64,000 nucleotides of DNA from CAWFGW01 sp963815495 (GTDB lineage Bacteria; Bacteroidota; Bacteroidia; Cytophagales; JAAEPT01): assembly GCA_963815495.1 (NCBI GenBank), contig CAWFGW010000010.1, positions 1-64,000 on the forward strand, written 5' to 3'. A program made the position numbers and the translations under genes. Under the pieces are notes generated by a model. It was not told the origin of the DNA. It made no database searches and saw only the letters and a program-made list of their open reading frames with translations. Below are positions 54,821 through 64,000 of the stretch, one piece after another; positions within the stretch are counted from its first letter, which is position 1, and every line of letters begins with the position of its first letter.

Positions 54821-56272
54821 ATGAAAGAAGCTGAAGAAAACGAATTATTACAAGAGATTACTGGGTCCGAGTACAAGTATGGATTCGTTACCAACATTGA
54901 AGCTGATGAAGCTCCAAAAGGACTTAACGAAGACATCATCCGTTTTATCTCTGCCAAGAAAAATGAACCTTTATGGCTATTAGAGTGGCGATTAAAGGCT
55001 TTTGCTGTATGGAAAAAAATGGTAGAGCCTACATGGGCTAACCTTCATTACAAACAACCAGACTTTCAGGATATCATCTATTACTCTGCCCCTAAGAAGA
55101 AAAAAGTATTAAATAGCTTGGATGAAGTAGATCCAGAGTTATTGGATACCTTCAAAAAACTGGGTATTTCTTTAGAAGAGCAAAAAAGAATGACTGGTGT
55201 TGCAGTAGATGCTGTTATTGATAGTGTATCGGTAACCACTACATTCAAGAAAAAATTAGGCGCATTAGGAATCATCTTTTGCTCTATGAGTGAGGCTGTT
55301 CAAGATCACCCTGAATTAGTTAAAAAATATTTGGGTTCAGTTGTCCCTTCTACAGATAACTTTTATGCAGCTCTCAATTCTGCCGTATTTACAGATGGTT
55401 CTTTCTGCTACATTCCTAAAGGTGTTCGTTGTCCAATGGAGCTTTCTACCTACTTCAGAATTAATGCAGCTGGTACGGGTCAATTTGAAAGAACTTTAAT
55501 CGTTGCCGATGAAGGTAGCCATGTAAGTTATTTAGAAGGGTGTACTGCTCCACAAAGAGACGAAAATCAATTACACGCTGCTGTAGTAGAAATATTAGCC
55601 TTAGATAATGCGGAGGTAAAATATAGTACGGTTCAAAACTGGTACCCTGGTGATAAAGATGGTAAAGGTGGTATTTTTAACTTTGTTACAAAGCGAGGTA
55701 TCTGTGCTGGAAACAAATCAAAGATTTCGTGGACACAAGTAGAAACGGGTTCTGCCATTACCTGGAAGTATCCAAGTGTTATACTAAAAGGAGATGATTC
55801 AATTGGAGAGTTTTATTCCGTAGCAGTAACAAACAATCACCAACAGGCAGATACTGGTACTAAAATGATTCACATTGGAAAAAACACTAAAAGTAGAATC
55901 GTATCAAAAGGTATTTCTGCGGGTAAAAGTCAAAACAGTTACCGCGGTGAAGTGAAAGTATTTAAACGTGCTGAAGGTGCTCGTAACTTTTCACAATGCG
56001 ATTCATTATTGATGGGTGATAAATGTGGAGCACACACATTTCCCTACATCAACATAGAAAATAGCTCAGCTCAAGTAGAACACGAAGCAACAACTTCAAA
56101 AATTGGCGAAGACCAAATCTTCTATTGCAACCAACGAGGTATCTCTACTGAGAAAGCGGTTGAATTAATTGTCAATGGGTTTTCAAAGGAAGTTTTAAAA
56201 CAATTACCAATGGAGTTTGCTGTGGAAGCACAAAAGTTGTTGGCGATTAGTTTAGAAGGCTCAGTAGGTTAA
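54821..56272 (+). CDS. sufB: Fe-S cluster assembly protein SufB
   Basis: SufB is the scaffold subunit of the SufBC2D complex that builds iron-sulfur clusters. The first codon in the open frame is TTG at 54818; the ATG at 54821 is the proper start and gives 483 residues. Landmarks are WLLEWRLKAFAVWKKM near the start, GVRCPMELSTYFRIN, GCTAPQRDENQLHAAVVE, KRGICAGNKSKISWTQVETGSAITWKYP and the late CDSLLMGDKCGAHTFPYI with conserved cysteines. It begins the suf operon. Confidence 0.97.
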   Translation: MKEAEENELLQEITGSEYKYGFVTNIEADEAPKGLNEDIIRFISAKKNEPLWLLEWRLKAFAVWKKMVEPTWANLHYKQPDFQDIIYYSAPKKKKVLNSLDEVDPELLDTFKKLGISLEEQKRMTGVAVDAVIDSVSVTTTFKKKLGALGIIFCSMSEAVQDHPELVKKYLGSVVPSTDNFYAALNSAVFTDGSFCYIPKGVRCPMELSTYFRINAAGTGQFERTLIVADEGSHVSYLEGCTAPQRDENQLHAAVVEILALDNAEVKYSTVQNWYPGDKDGKGGIFNFVTKRGICAGNKSKISWTQVETGSAITWKYPSVILKGDDSIGEFYSVAVTNNHQQADTGTKMIHIGKNTKSRIVSKGISAGKSQNSYRGEVKVFKRAEGARNFSQCDSLLMGDKCGAHTFPYINIENSSAQVEHEATTSKIGEDQIFYCNQRGISTEKAVELIVNGFSKEVLKQLPMEFAVEAQKLLAISLEGSVG

Positions 56273-56341
56273 TAAAAGTGAATAATTAATAGTGAATCGT
56301 GGGTTTCACCTTCCTTCACTAGGATATAAATAAATATAGAC

Positions 56342-57103
56342 ATGTTATCAGTAAAAAATCTTAAAGCATCAGTTGAAGGGAAAATAATCTTAGATGGTTT
56401 AAACCTGGAAGTAAAACCTGGTGAAGTACACGCTATCATGGGACCAAATGGTGCTGGAAAAAGTACTTTAGCATCTGTGTTAGCTGGTAGAGAAGAATTT
56501 GAAGTAGAAAGTGGCTCTATTACATTTGAGGGAAAAGACTTGCTAGACTTATCACCTGAAGATAGAGCTCGTGAAGGTTTATTTTTAGCTTTTCAGTACC
56601 CTGTTTCTATTCCTGGTGTAAACACAACTAGTTTTTTAAAAACCTCAGTAAATGAAGTTAGAAAATACAGAGGTCAAGAAGAATTAGATTCAGTGAAGTT
56701 TTTACAGTTCATGAAAGAAAAAATGAAAACGGTAGAAATGGAACAATCGCTTTTGAGCCGTTCCCTAAACGAAGGTTTTTCAGGGGGTGAAAAAAAACGA
56801 AACGAAATTTTCCAAATGCAATTGCTTCAACCTAAACTAGCTGTTTTAGATGAAACAGATTCAGGTTTGGATATTGATGCATTAAGAATTGTCGCGAATG
56901 GTGTAAATAAATACCGTTCGAAAGATAACGGCTTTATCGTGATAACCCACTACCAACGTTTATTAGATTACATCATTCCTGATTTTGTTCATGTCCTTTA
57001 TAAAGGTCGCATTGTAAAATCAGGCACGAAAGAATTAGCGTTAGAGTTGGAAGAAAAAGGATACGACTGGATTAAAGACGAAGTGGACGCAATTTCTGCC
57101 TAA
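56342..57103 (+). CDS. sufC: Fe-S cluster assembly ATPase SufC
   Basis: This ABC-type ATPase (253 residues) drives the SufBC2D complex. Walker A GPNGAGKST (about 36-44), signature EGFSGGEKKRNE (about 143-154), Walker B LAVLDETDSGLD (about 165-176) and the switch histidine in VITHYQR are all present. It follows sufB by 69 bp and precedes sufD. Confidence 0.97.
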   Translation: MLSVKNLKASVEGKIILDGLNLEVKPGEVHAIMGPNGAGKSTLASVLAGREEFEVESGSITFEGKDLLDLSPEDRAREGLFLAFQYPVSIPGVNTTSFLKTSVNEVRKYRGQEELDSVKFLQFMKEKMKTVEMEQSLLSRSLNEGFSGGEKKRNEIFQMQLLQPKLAVLDETDSGLDIDALRIVANGVNKYRSKDNGFIVITHYQRLLDYIIPDFVHVLYKGRIVKSGTKELALELEEKGYDWIKDEVDAISA

Positions 57104-57166
57104 TCACTCTCCTCTTTAAATTGATAGTAAAAGTAAGTAGTCATATTGACTAACCCCAAGAACCCC

Positions 57167-58435
57167 ATGAAAGAACACCTATTAGATATAGCAAATAAAA
57201 AAGGACTTTTCCAAAGTCCTGAATGGCTTTCTGATATTAAAAACGAGGCTTTAGTAGCAGCATCAAACCTGGATATTCCTACTACAAAAAATGAAGAATG
57301 GAAATTCACGAACTTGACTGCGTTAAATAAAATAGCCTTTTCTTTAAATGAAAACCAAGAAATAGACGTTCAGTCCTTTCTAATCGAAGGAATGAATAGC
57401 AATTATGCGGTGATTTTAAACGGGCAGTTTTCTGAAAGTCTTTCAAAATTAAATCCTCAGCAAATAGTTGCTAAAAGCTTTAAAAAAGCACTTAGGGAAA
57501 ACAAAGAAGAGATTCTTTCTTCCTATTCGAAAAATTTGAACACAAAAAATGAAGTTTTTTCTGCTCAGAATACAGCTTTTGCGAATGATGGTATTTTCAT
57601 ATACGTTCCAAAGGGTAAAGTTGAAGAAGCTCCTATCTATGTGTATGTGGTTTCGGATGCTTCACATAGTGATGTATTTTCTTTAACGAGGAATTTAATC
57701 ATCGCAGAAGAAGGTAGCATGGCTAAAATAGTATTCATCCCAGTGACCATTGGTGAAAACAAAAGTTTTCAAAATATTGTCACTGAAGTAGATGTACTGA
57801 CTAACACTAATTTTGAGTTAAACATCCTTCAAAATGACACTCCAAATGCTTCTCAAGTTAATACTACACAAGTCCGTCAACACGCTTCCAGTGTATTTAC
57901 TTCCAATGTTATTTCTTTGAAAGGAGATATCATTCGTAACAATACCAACTTAGTATTGGATGGCGAACACATTGAAGGGCATATGAATGGGTTATACTTA
58001 CTGGATGGTAAAACTCATGTGGACAACCACACAATCGCAGATCATAAATTCCCAAATTGTGAATCGCACGAGCTTTACAAAGGTATTGTGGCCGACAAGT
58101 CAAGAGGAGTTTTCAACGGGAAAATCTTTGTGAGACAAGATGCTCAGAAGACTAATGCATTCCAGCAGAACAATAACATTTTATTATCTGACGAGGCTAC
58201 CATCAACACAAAACCTCAGTTAGAAATTTGGGCTGATGATGTTAGCTGTTCACACGGTGCTACTATTGGTCAACTTGATAAAGAAGCATTGTTTTTCTTA
58301 CGATCACGAGGAATTGGATTACAAAAGGCAAAAGCAGTACTAACACAAGCTTTCGCAAATGAAGTAACAAATCGATTGACAATAGAGGCGTTAAAAGAAC
58401 ACGTTCTCCACTTGATTGATAATCGATTGGCTTAA
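57167..58435 (+). CDS. sufD: Fe-S cluster assembly protein SufD
   Basis: SufD pairs with SufB in the scaffold complex and is related to it. The ATG at 57167 (MKEHLLDIANKKGLF) gives 422 residues; the TTG at 57146 is less likely. Typical features are TKNEEWKFTNL (about 40-50), GVFNGKIFVRQDAQKTNAFQ, DVSCSHGATIGQLDKEALFFLRSRG and QAFANEV near the end. It begins 63 bp after sufC. Confidence 0.95.
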   Translation: MKEHLLDIANKKGLFQSPEWLSDIKNEALVAASNLDIPTTKNEEWKFTNLTALNKIAFSLNENQEIDVQSFLIEGMNSNYAVILNGQFSESLSKLNPQQIVAKSFKKALRENKEEILSSYSKNLNTKNEVFSAQNTAFANDGIFIYVPKGKVEEAPIYVYVVSDASHSDVFSLTRNLIIAEEGSMAKIVFIPVTIGENKSFQNIVTEVDVLTNTNFELNILQNDTPNASQVNTTQVRQHASSVFTSNVISLKGDIIRNNTNLVLDGEHIEGHMNGLYLLDGKTHVDNHTIADHKFPNCESHELYKGIVADKSRGVFNGKIFVRQDAQKTNAFQQNNNILLSDEATINTKPQLEIWADDVSCSHGATIGQLDKEALFFLRSRGIGLQKAKAVLTQAFANEVTNRLTIEALKEHVLHLIDNRLA

Positions 58436-58514
58436 CAAACATTGTCTTTCATAACGAAGCAAAAAATCTGTAGAAACATAAGCTGTACCATACAGGATTA
58501 AGAAACAAGAATAT

Positions 58515-59747
58515 ATGAACGCTGAAATCAGCATCGATATAGAACAAATAAGAAAAAGCTTTCCCATTCTCCAAGAGAAAATAAATGGTAAACCTTTAAT
58601 CTATTTAGACAATGCTGCTACAACGCAAAAACCCGCTGTAGTCATAAAAGCAGTGTCTGATTATTACACAAACACGAATGCCAATATCCATCGAGGTATT
58701 CACTCTTTAGCCGAAAAAGCTACAGCCGCTTTTGAAGCCACACGAACTAGTTTACAAACCTTTCTAGGTGCTGCTGAACGGGAAGAAATCATCTTCACCA
58801 AAGGAACTACGGAGAGTATCAATTTAGTAGCTTCTACTTATGGTAGAGCAAATATTAATAAAGGCGATGAAATCATCATCTCACAGTTAGAACATCATTC
58901 TAACATTGTGCCTTGGCAACTATTAGCAGAGGAAAAGGGAGCTATCGTTAAGGTGATTCCGATTAATGAAGTGGGTGAACTGGATATGATTGCTTTTGAT
59001 CAATTGCTTTCCTCTAAAACAAAAATTGTTGCCGTTAATTATGCTTCTAATGCTTTAGGAACCATAAATCCGATTAAAGAAATTACGGATAAAACGCATC
59101 AGGTTGGTGGTATTGTGGTCATCGATGGGGCGCAAAGTACTTCGCATATTACTATAAATGTGGAAGAATTGGATATCGACTTCTATACCTTATCTGCACA
59201 CAAAATGTACGGACCAACAGGTGTTGGGGCTTTGTATGGGAAAAGAGCGTTGCTTGAAGCGATGCCACCTTATCAAGGTGGTGGTGAAATGATAAAAGAA
59301 GTTTCGTTTGAAGGAACTACATTTGCTGATCTCCCTTATAAATTTGAAGCAGGAACCCCAAACATTGCGGATGTGGTTGCTTTTAAAGCAGCGATCGACT
59401 TTGTAAATGAAATTGGCCGTGAAGCTATTTTGCAACACGAAGTTGAATTGCTTGAGTATGCTACCCAGCAATTAGAACAAATTGAAGGTTTAACCATTAT
59501 TGGTCGAGCGAAAGAAAAAGTTGGTGTTGCTTCTTTTGTCATCGATGGAGTACACCATCAGGATTTAGCGATATTATTGGATCAAGAAGGTATCGCTGTT
59601 CGCACGGGACACCATTGCACTCAACCTTTAATGCATTGTTTGAATATTCTGGGAACTACCAGAGCCTCATTTGCGGTTTATAACACGAAACAAGAAATAG
59701 ATGCTTTCATTACGGCTTTACACAAAGCCTTGAAAATGCTACGATAA
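58515..59747 (+). CDS. sufS: cysteine desulfurase SufS
   Basis: This PLP enzyme (410 residues, group II) takes sulfur from cysteine and hands it to SufE. The PLP lysine lies in TLSAHKMYGPTGVG (about 225-238), with YLDNAATTQKP near the start, QLEHHSNIVPWQ with the substrate histidine, and the active-site cysteine in RTGHHCTQPLMH (about 360-371). It is followed directly, without a gap, by sufE. Confidence 0.97.
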   Translation: MNAEISIDIEQIRKSFPILQEKINGKPLIYLDNAATTQKPAVVIKAVSDYYTNTNANIHRGIHSLAEKATAAFEATRTSLQTFLGAAEREEIIFTKGTTESINLVASTYGRANINKGDEIIISQLEHHSNIVPWQLLAEEKGAIVKVIPINEVGELDMIAFDQLLSSKTKIVAVNYASNALGTINPIKEITDKTHQVGGIVVIDGAQSTSHITINVEELDIDFYTLSAHKMYGPTGVGALYGKRALLEAMPPYQGGGEMIKEVSFEGTTFADLPYKFEAGTPNIADVVAFKAAIDFVNEIGREAILQHEVELLEYATQQLEQIEGLTIIGRAKEKVGVASFVIDGVHHQDLAILLDQEGIAVRTGHHCTQPLMHCLNILGTTRASFAVYNTKQEIDAFITALHKALKMLR

Positions 59748-60182
59748 ATGCCTACAATTCAAGAAATACAAGAGGAAATAGTAGAAGAATTTGGTTTGTT
59801 TGAGGACTGGTCAGACAAATATGCTTATATCATAGAACTGGGGAAAAAGCTGGTTCCTGTGGAAGAACAATATAAAACAGATGAAAATATCATAAAAGGA
59901 TGCCAAAGTCGCGTATGGCTTCACGCTTACCTTAAAGATGGTAAAATCATCTTTGAAACAGATAGTGATGCAATTATTGTTAAAGGGTTGATTTACCTGT
60001 TGGTACGTGTGCTTTCCAACCATACTCCCGAGGAAATCATGAATGCGGACTTATATTTTATAGAAAAAATAAATATGTCGCAACACTTAAGTCCCACACG
60101 AGCTAATGGTTTAGCGGCTATGGTAAAACAAATGAAATTATACGGTTTAGCATTTAAAACAAAACAACAATCTCAAGCTTAA
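59748..60182 (+). CDS. sufE: sulfur acceptor protein SufE
   Basis: SufE accepts persulfide sulfur from SufS and passes it to SufB. The 144 residues match. The acceptor cysteine is in IKGCQSRVWLH (about 46-57), after FGLFEDWSDKYAYIIELGKKL. The start codon touches the sufS stop codon. Confidence 0.96.
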   Translation: MPTIQEIQEEIVEEFGLFEDWSDKYAYIIELGKKLVPVEEQYKTDENIIKGCQSRVWLHAYLKDGKIIFETDSDAIIVKGLIYLLVRVLSNHTPEEIMNADLYFIEKINMSQHLSPTRANGLAAMVKQMKLYGLAFKTKQQSQA

Positions 60183-60186
60183 TGTT

Positions 60187-60513
60187 ATGAGTGAAGTAGA
60201 AAACAACAACGTAGCCTTAGAAATGAAGGTCATCGAAAAAATTAAAGAGGTTTATGACCCTGAGATTCCAGTAGATGTATATGAACTAGGGTTAATATAC
60301 GAAGTCAATATTTTGCCAATGAATAATGTGCAAGTATTAATGACTTTAACTTCCCCTTCCTGCCCATCAGCAGAAGTAATTCCTGGTGAAATTGAAGCAA
60401 AAATAAGAGAAATTCCAGAAGTCAACGATGTGCAGATGGATTTGACCTTTGACCCACCCTACCATCAGGATATGATGTCTGAAGCGGCAAAATTGGAATT
60501 GGGGTTTATGTAA
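60187..60513 (+). CDS. sufT: SufT/MIP18-type Fe-S maturation protein
   Basis: This 108-residue DUF59 protein is of the type found in suf operons (SufT). It has the DPEIPVDVYELGLIYEV signature (about 19-35) and TLTSPSCPSAEVIPGEIEAKI with the single conserved cysteine (about 55-75). It helps in maturation of iron-sulfur proteins, probably in cluster transfer. It begins 4 bp after sufE. Confidence 0.93.
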   Translation: MSEVENNNVALEMKVIEKIKEVYDPEIPVDVYELGLIYEVNILPMNNVQVLMTLTSPSCPSAEVIPGEIEAKIREIPEVNDVQMDLTFDPPYHQDMMSEAAKLELGFM

Positions 60514-60575
60514 ATAAGATATGAGTAGTTAGTATTGAGACTAACTACTAAAAACTAATAACTAAAAAAGAAAAT

Positions 60576-60986
60576 ATGTACCCAGAAGAACTAACATTAC
60601 CAATGCGTCAAGAATTGACTGCTGTAGGTTTCAAAGAACTAGTATCAGCCGAAGATGTGGATGTAGCATTAGCTCAAAAAGGAACTACTTTGGTTTTAAT
60701 TAACTCGGTATGTGGTTGTGCCGCTGGTACTGCTCGTCCAGGAGTAAAAGCTTCTTTAAAAGGAGATAAAAAACCTGATAACGTCACCACTGCCTTTGCA
60801 GGTGTACATAAAGATGCGGTGAACAAAGCTCGTGAATACATGATGCCTTACCCTCCTTCTTCTCCTTGTGTAGCACTATTTAAAGATGGTGAATTAGTAC
60901 ACATGGTAGAAAGACACCACATTGAAGGTAATCCAGCAGATCGCATTGCTTCGCATTTGCAAGCGGTGTATGAGGAATTTTGTTAA
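60576..60986 (+). CDS. BrxA/BrxB-family bacilliredoxin
   Basis: This 136-residue protein is of the YphP/YqiW (bacilliredoxin) family. The redox site is the CGC motif in INSVCGCAAGTARPG (about 43-57), with the thioredoxin-like YPPSSPCVALFKDGELVHM segment after it. Bacilliredoxins remove bacillithiol from oxidised proteins. Its position as last gene of the suf operon fits a role in thiol balance during cluster assembly. Confidence 0.92.
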   Translation: MYPEELTLPMRQELTAVGFKELVSAEDVDVALAQKGTTLVLINSVCGCAAGTARPGVKASLKGDKKPDNVTTAFAGVHKDAVNKAREYMMPYPPSSPCVALFKDGELVHMVERHHIEGNPADRIASHLQAVYEEFC

Positions 60987-61328
60987 TTCCTAAACCTTCA
61001 AGTTTTTAGAGGTTAGCAACATCGTCAAGGCTATATTGTAACTTCGAATACAGATAAGAAAAAGTCCTTTAATTTTCGTTAAAGGACTTTTTTGATTATA
61101 GACATGTTTATAATAATCTACTGATTAGTTATACCCTAATTTCTTAAAACGACCTTTAATCTTTATGAGAAAGAAGTAATGGCGATCATTTTTATATGAA
61201 TAATTTGTTGTATGATAATATTCATATTCACCAGTACTATTCATTCAACCCTAATTATGAAGAAAAATTAGGATTCCAGTTCTAAATATAATTAAGAAAA
61301 TTCACTGTATGAAAAGTCTCCTTTTCAA
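60987..61328. other. non-coding spacer downstream of the suf operon
   Basis: This convergent spacer of 342 bp holds the suf terminator (61061-61093) and a short dyad CCTAATT/AATTAGG (61250-61272) without a T-run, which might be a weak end signal for the DoxX gene. I see no gene in it. Confidence 0.5.
61061..61093 (+). terminator. rho-independent terminator of the suf operon
   Basis: A perfect 12-bp stem AAAGTCCTTTAA with TTAAAGGACTTT and a 6-base loop, followed by T6. Confidence 0.92.
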
Positions 61329-61703
61329 TTAATCAATCATCGGCAAATACTTTTCTTTATTATCCAAAATCGCCCAAAGATTAATCGCAAACATCACCAA
61401 TGCAATAGCAATTGTCCCTGGGTCATGAACAGCATGGTGAACGACTATACCTACCATCACAGGTAAAATAATAATAGCACCTAATGCTCTAGTTTTAGGA
61501 ATGACAATTAAGATTCCTCCAAGAATTTCCACAAATGCAACCAGTGGAAATACCCACTGAATTTGAGCAAAGGCTCCAAAAAGAGCCAATTGTTGTTCGG
61601 TAAGTTCAGGCATAGGCATATAATTAAAAAACTTATTTAAGCCTGAATTAACCATCATTAACCCAAAAAGAGCAGTAAGCACTAATAATATTTTGTTTTT
61701 CAT
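61329..61703 (-). CDS. DoxX-family membrane protein
   Basis: This 124-residue protein has four membrane helices (about 5-22, 45-66, 71-90 and 97-115) with FFNYMPMPELTEQQ between the first two and HHAVHDPGT in the third loop, which fits DoxX-like small membrane proteins. Their biochemical role is unknown. It stands alone, convergent with the suf operon. Confidence 0.8.
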   Translation of the reverse strand: MKNKILLVLTALFGLMMVNSGLNKFFNYMPMPELTEQQLALFGAFAQIQWVFPLVAFVEILGGILIVIPKTRALGAIIILPVMVGIVVHHAVHDPGTIAIALVMFAINLWAILDNKEKYLPMID

Positions 61704-61922
61704 ATTGTTTTTATTTAGTACATAAAGTGTTTAGAAATGAAATCTATAAAAAATTCACGAGAGATTTTAGCTTATCAAAATGCTTATTTTTGATTGTTAT
61801 TTATGCGGCATTTTTGACGTTTTTTTTCTATGCTTATTTCATGTATGTAGATGTGTTTCTTCTAATCATCCTTTTAGTAAGAATAATTCCATTAGATTGT
61901 AACTGTACAAATATCATAAACC

Positions 61923-63107
61923 ATGAAGAACTATCATTTCTTTTTACGCGCTTTAACTTTAACGTTAATATATTTCACTTACTATCTGGCTTCCAGTCAA
62001 ACTGTCGTTAAACTAAGTAACGACCAATTTCAATTTGTCGAAGGTCCCGCATGGGACGGCCATAAAAGCATCTATTTTTCTGATCAAAATGGAAGCAAAA
62101 CAATAAAGTATAATACCGTAACAAAAGCCTTTAGTGTCATAGTAGAGCAATCCAATGGTTCAAATGGAATGATGTTTAATCTGGACAATAATTTAGTAAT
62201 ATGTGAAGGATATACCAGTAAAGTAATTGAACGGGATACGAATGGAATATACTTACAAACCTATGCAGATAAATATAATGGTACTGTATTTAACCGTCCA
62301 AATGATCTTTGTTTAGATGGAAAAGGTGGGATCTACTTTACTGATCCAACTTGGGAAAACTGGGTTCCCCAAGTAGAAAAGCGCCTGTATTATAGAACTC
62401 CTCAAAATACCATAATCGCCTTGGTCAATGATTTAGATAAACCCAATGGTGTTATTCTTTCGAAAGATGGAAAAACACTTTACTTAGTGGATTCTTCTAC
62501 TCCCGATGTGAGAGCATATGATGTCCTTACTGATGGCACACTAACAAACAAAAGGCTTTTTGCTACTCTCAAAACTCCAATTGGTCAAGAAAACACCTCT
62601 GGGGGAGATGGGATGACAGTTGACTCAGATGGCAATGTATATATCGCCAATTCTTTAGGCATTCAAATCTTTGATAACATGGGCTTATATATGAAAACAA
62701 TAAATGTACCTGAATCTTGTACTAATTGTACTTTTGGAGGTTCTGAAATGAAAACTTTATTCATAACTGCAGGAAAAAATTTATACTCAGTTGAATTGAA
62801 TGTCACAGGTTTAAGATATCCTTTCGACTTAGATGTAGTAACCACTGTACCTTCAGTTATGGAAAGTTACGATGTTTCCATTTCACCAAATCCAGTAATT
62901 AACTATACCGCAGAAATAAAAGCTCGAGATTTTGATTTAAAAAATTCCGCCATAGAGCTTTTTTCAACAGATGGAATTAATATGAAGCATTTATTCAAAG
63001 TTGAAAATGAAAATATAAAGTTTGATACGACATTGTCTGAGGGTGTTTACTTTTTAATACTAGCTGACAAACAAAAAACGAATACAATTAAAATTATCAT
63101 CAATTAA
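61923..63107 (+). CDS. T9SS-secreted SMP-30/gluconolactonase-like beta-propeller
   Basis: The signal peptide (about 1-25, ending ASSQT) is followed by an SGL-type six-bladed propeller (about 30-300). The metal-binding residues are all present: E in FVEGPAW, N in NRPNDLCLDG, N in KPNGVILS and D in GGDGMTVD. Such enzymes hydrolyse lactones such as gluconolactone. The last 75 residues (YDVSISPNPVINY to KIIIN) form a T9SS type A sorting domain, so it is exported to the surface. Its substrate is unknown. It begins 219 bp upstream of no other gene's start and is followed by a lipoprotein gene. Confidence 0.88.
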   Translation: MKNYHFFLRALTLTLIYFTYYLASSQTVVKLSNDQFQFVEGPAWDGHKSIYFSDQNGSKTIKYNTVTKAFSVIVEQSNGSNGMMFNLDNNLVICEGYTSKVIERDTNGIYLQTYADKYNGTVFNRPNDLCLDGKGGIYFTDPTWENWVPQVEKRLYYRTPQNTIIALVNDLDKPNGVILSKDGKTLYLVDSSTPDVRAYDVLTDGTLTNKRLFATLKTPIGQENTSGGDGMTVDSDGNVYIANSLGIQIFDNMGLYMKTINVPESCTNCTFGGSEMKTLFITAGKNLYSVELNVTGLRYPFDLDVVTTVPSVMESYDVSISPNPVINYTAEIKARDFDLKNSAIELFSTDGINMKHLFKVENENIKFDTTLSEGVYFLILADKQKTNTIKIIIN

Positions 63108-63176
63108 TAAAGCGTAAGAATCTAAATGCATTCATATTAGAAACTATTTCTAGTTTAGTCTGTTATGCTTATTATG

Positions 63177-63935
63177 ATGAGCAAAAAAATCATAGTAATA
63201 CTAGCCCTAGTGGTTATTTGCATCGCTTGCGAAAAAGAGGAGGAACCATCATTAAAAAAATCTAGCACTTCAGCAGGAAACACACAAGACACCTCTTCCC
63301 TAATTACAAATAGAGATACCTCTATAGTCACAATTAACAAGGATACCTTATACTGGGGTACTTATAAAGGTGTAGCTGTCAACGGTAAAGATAACTCTTG
63401 TGCACTGTTAATCCATATTGCCTCTGACACATCTGGTTCATGCTCCGTGATAATTAACAATGAGTTATTCGTGTTATCATTTGATACTTCATTGTTGGTA
63501 GGAACCAATCGAATCGTTGAATATGTAGCAGAAAATATTTCACTTTCAATAACGACTACTAAAGATGGTATTCATCCAAAAGTCTCAATTAATTTTAACA
63601 ACATTGCGTTTGAAGTTTATATAATGAAAGAAAAAGCTACTGAAAAAGTAAATGTATACACAGGAAATTGGGTAGCTACAGTAAAAACGCCCATCAATAG
63701 TTTTGAAGAAAAGGGGATTTGGTGTGTGGTGCATAATAATAAAACCATACTTGGCTCAAATGGCGAAGGTCCGGTTATTGGTACTATTTCCTCTTCTGGG
63801 ATATATTCTGGGACACATAACAACGGGACATTTACTGGCTCAAAAACCAATTCAACTCTTGATGGTACTTTCACTTGGTCTGCTTTCGGTTTAAGTGGCA
63901 TTGGAGATTGGCAGAGTCAACAAGTGAACTTTTAG
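63177..63935 (+). CDS. lipoprotein of unknown function
   Basis: Starting at 63177 (MSKKIIVILALVVICIACEKEE) this protein has about 252 residues and a clear lipobox. An ATG at 63165 would add MLIM. A Ser/Thr/Lys-rich linker (about 20-50) precedes a beta-rich domain with many strands and few helices (NNTFTGSKTNSTLDGTFTWS near the end), like the calycin-type or YceI-like small barrels but without a motif I can name. It lies 69 bp after the SMP-30-like gene. Confidence 0.65.
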   Translation: MSKKIIVILALVVICIACEKEEEPSLKKSSTSAGNTQDTSSLITNRDTSIVTINKDTLYWGTYKGVAVNGKDNSCALLIHIASDTSGSCSVIINNELFVLSFDTSLLVGTNRIVEYVAENISLSITTTKDGIHPKVSINFNNIAFEVYIMKEKATEKVNVYTGNWVATVKTPINSFEEKGIWCVVHNNKTILGSNGEGPVIGTISSSGIYSGTHNNGTFTGSKTNSTLDGTFTWSAFGLSGIGDWQSQQVNF

Positions 63936-63951
63936 TTTTGCTATGATAATA

Positions 63952-64000
63952 TTAATTTTTTATAGCTTCACACTTCTCAATTAACGCAACCACCGCTATC
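63952..64000 (-). CDS. possible 3' end of a gene entering from the right edge
   Basis: On the minus strand the last 16 codons of an open frame read IAVVALIEKCEAIKN and a stop at 63954-63952. It converges on the lipoprotein gene and could be the tail of a real protein, but 49 bases are too few to judge. Confidence 0.3.
   Translation of the reverse strand, partial: IAVVALIEKCEAIKN

Noticed and set aside
61250..61272. Hairpin CCTAATT/AATTAGG as terminator of the DoxX gene
   Set aside because: The stem is seven weak pairs and no T-run follows on either strand.
61727..62011. Open frame of 94 residues with hydrophobic stretches
   Set aside because: It overlaps the start of the well-supported SMP-30 gene in another frame by about 90 bp. 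Its hydrophobic look comes from AT-rich codons.

Overview
The window is chromosomal DNA of a Bacteroidota bacterium, most likely from Flavobacteriia or a close relative. The evidence is the low G+C, two proteins with C-terminal type IX secretion (T9SS) sorting domains, many short signal peptides followed by QQ or SQ, several families known mainly from Bacteroidota (DUF3822, DUF4954, PD40-OmpA proteins), and TAnnTTTG-type -7 promoter elements. I see no tRNA, rRNA or CRISPR array. Genus-level placement cannot be made by eye.

Layout. 1-6.2 kb: the end of an M23 peptidase, a CapA-like phosphatase, a MerR regulator, dprA, and an M1 peptidase whose C-terminal half looks like an Omp85-type beta-barrel. 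An 85-bp repeat of that gene's 3' end follows, separated by a small GC-rich palindromic element. 6.2-8.2 kb: a small orphan membrane-protein gene and an IS110-family insertion sequence. The long leader of the IS folds into a convincing bridge-RNA-like structure whose guide loops match the element's own ends and flanks. 8.2-16.6 kb (minus strand): a methionine operon preceded by a SAM-I riboswitch, with split metH (two genes with a four-helix-bundle gene between them), metF, then lhgO and a GAF sensor-like protein. 16.6-34.4 kb: housekeeping and envelope genes (ROK kinase, four OmpA-domain proteins, an orphan XylF-like binding lipoprotein, phosphoesterase, pyrE, NUDIX, coaD, DUF3822, ATPase, HAD, SDR, pgeF, DUF4954, glmS).

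34.5-53.4 kb: a polysaccharide-degradation region on the minus strand. It has a 1982-residue T9SS-secreted GH8 enzyme with ten nested Ig-like repeats, and a tight eight-gene operon: IPT-type lipoprotein, two porin-like outer-membrane barrels, two small lipoproteins, a triple-module carbohydrate-binding-like lipoprotein, GH10 xylanase and GH3 glucosidase or xylosidase. No SusC, SusD, TonB receptor or PUL-type regulator is present. This is the best candidate for an unusual system: a SusCD-independent xylan or beta-glucan utilisation locus. The enzymes would cut polymer outside the cell (GH8, GH10), the lipoproteins and barrels would bind and admit oligomers, and GH3 would finish them.

53.6-64 kb: RDD membrane protein, Lrp regulator, the iron-sulfur operon sufBCDSE-sufT with a bacilliredoxin, DoxX, a T9SS-secreted SMP-30-type beta-propeller, a lipoprotein, and the possible tail of one more gene at the right edge.
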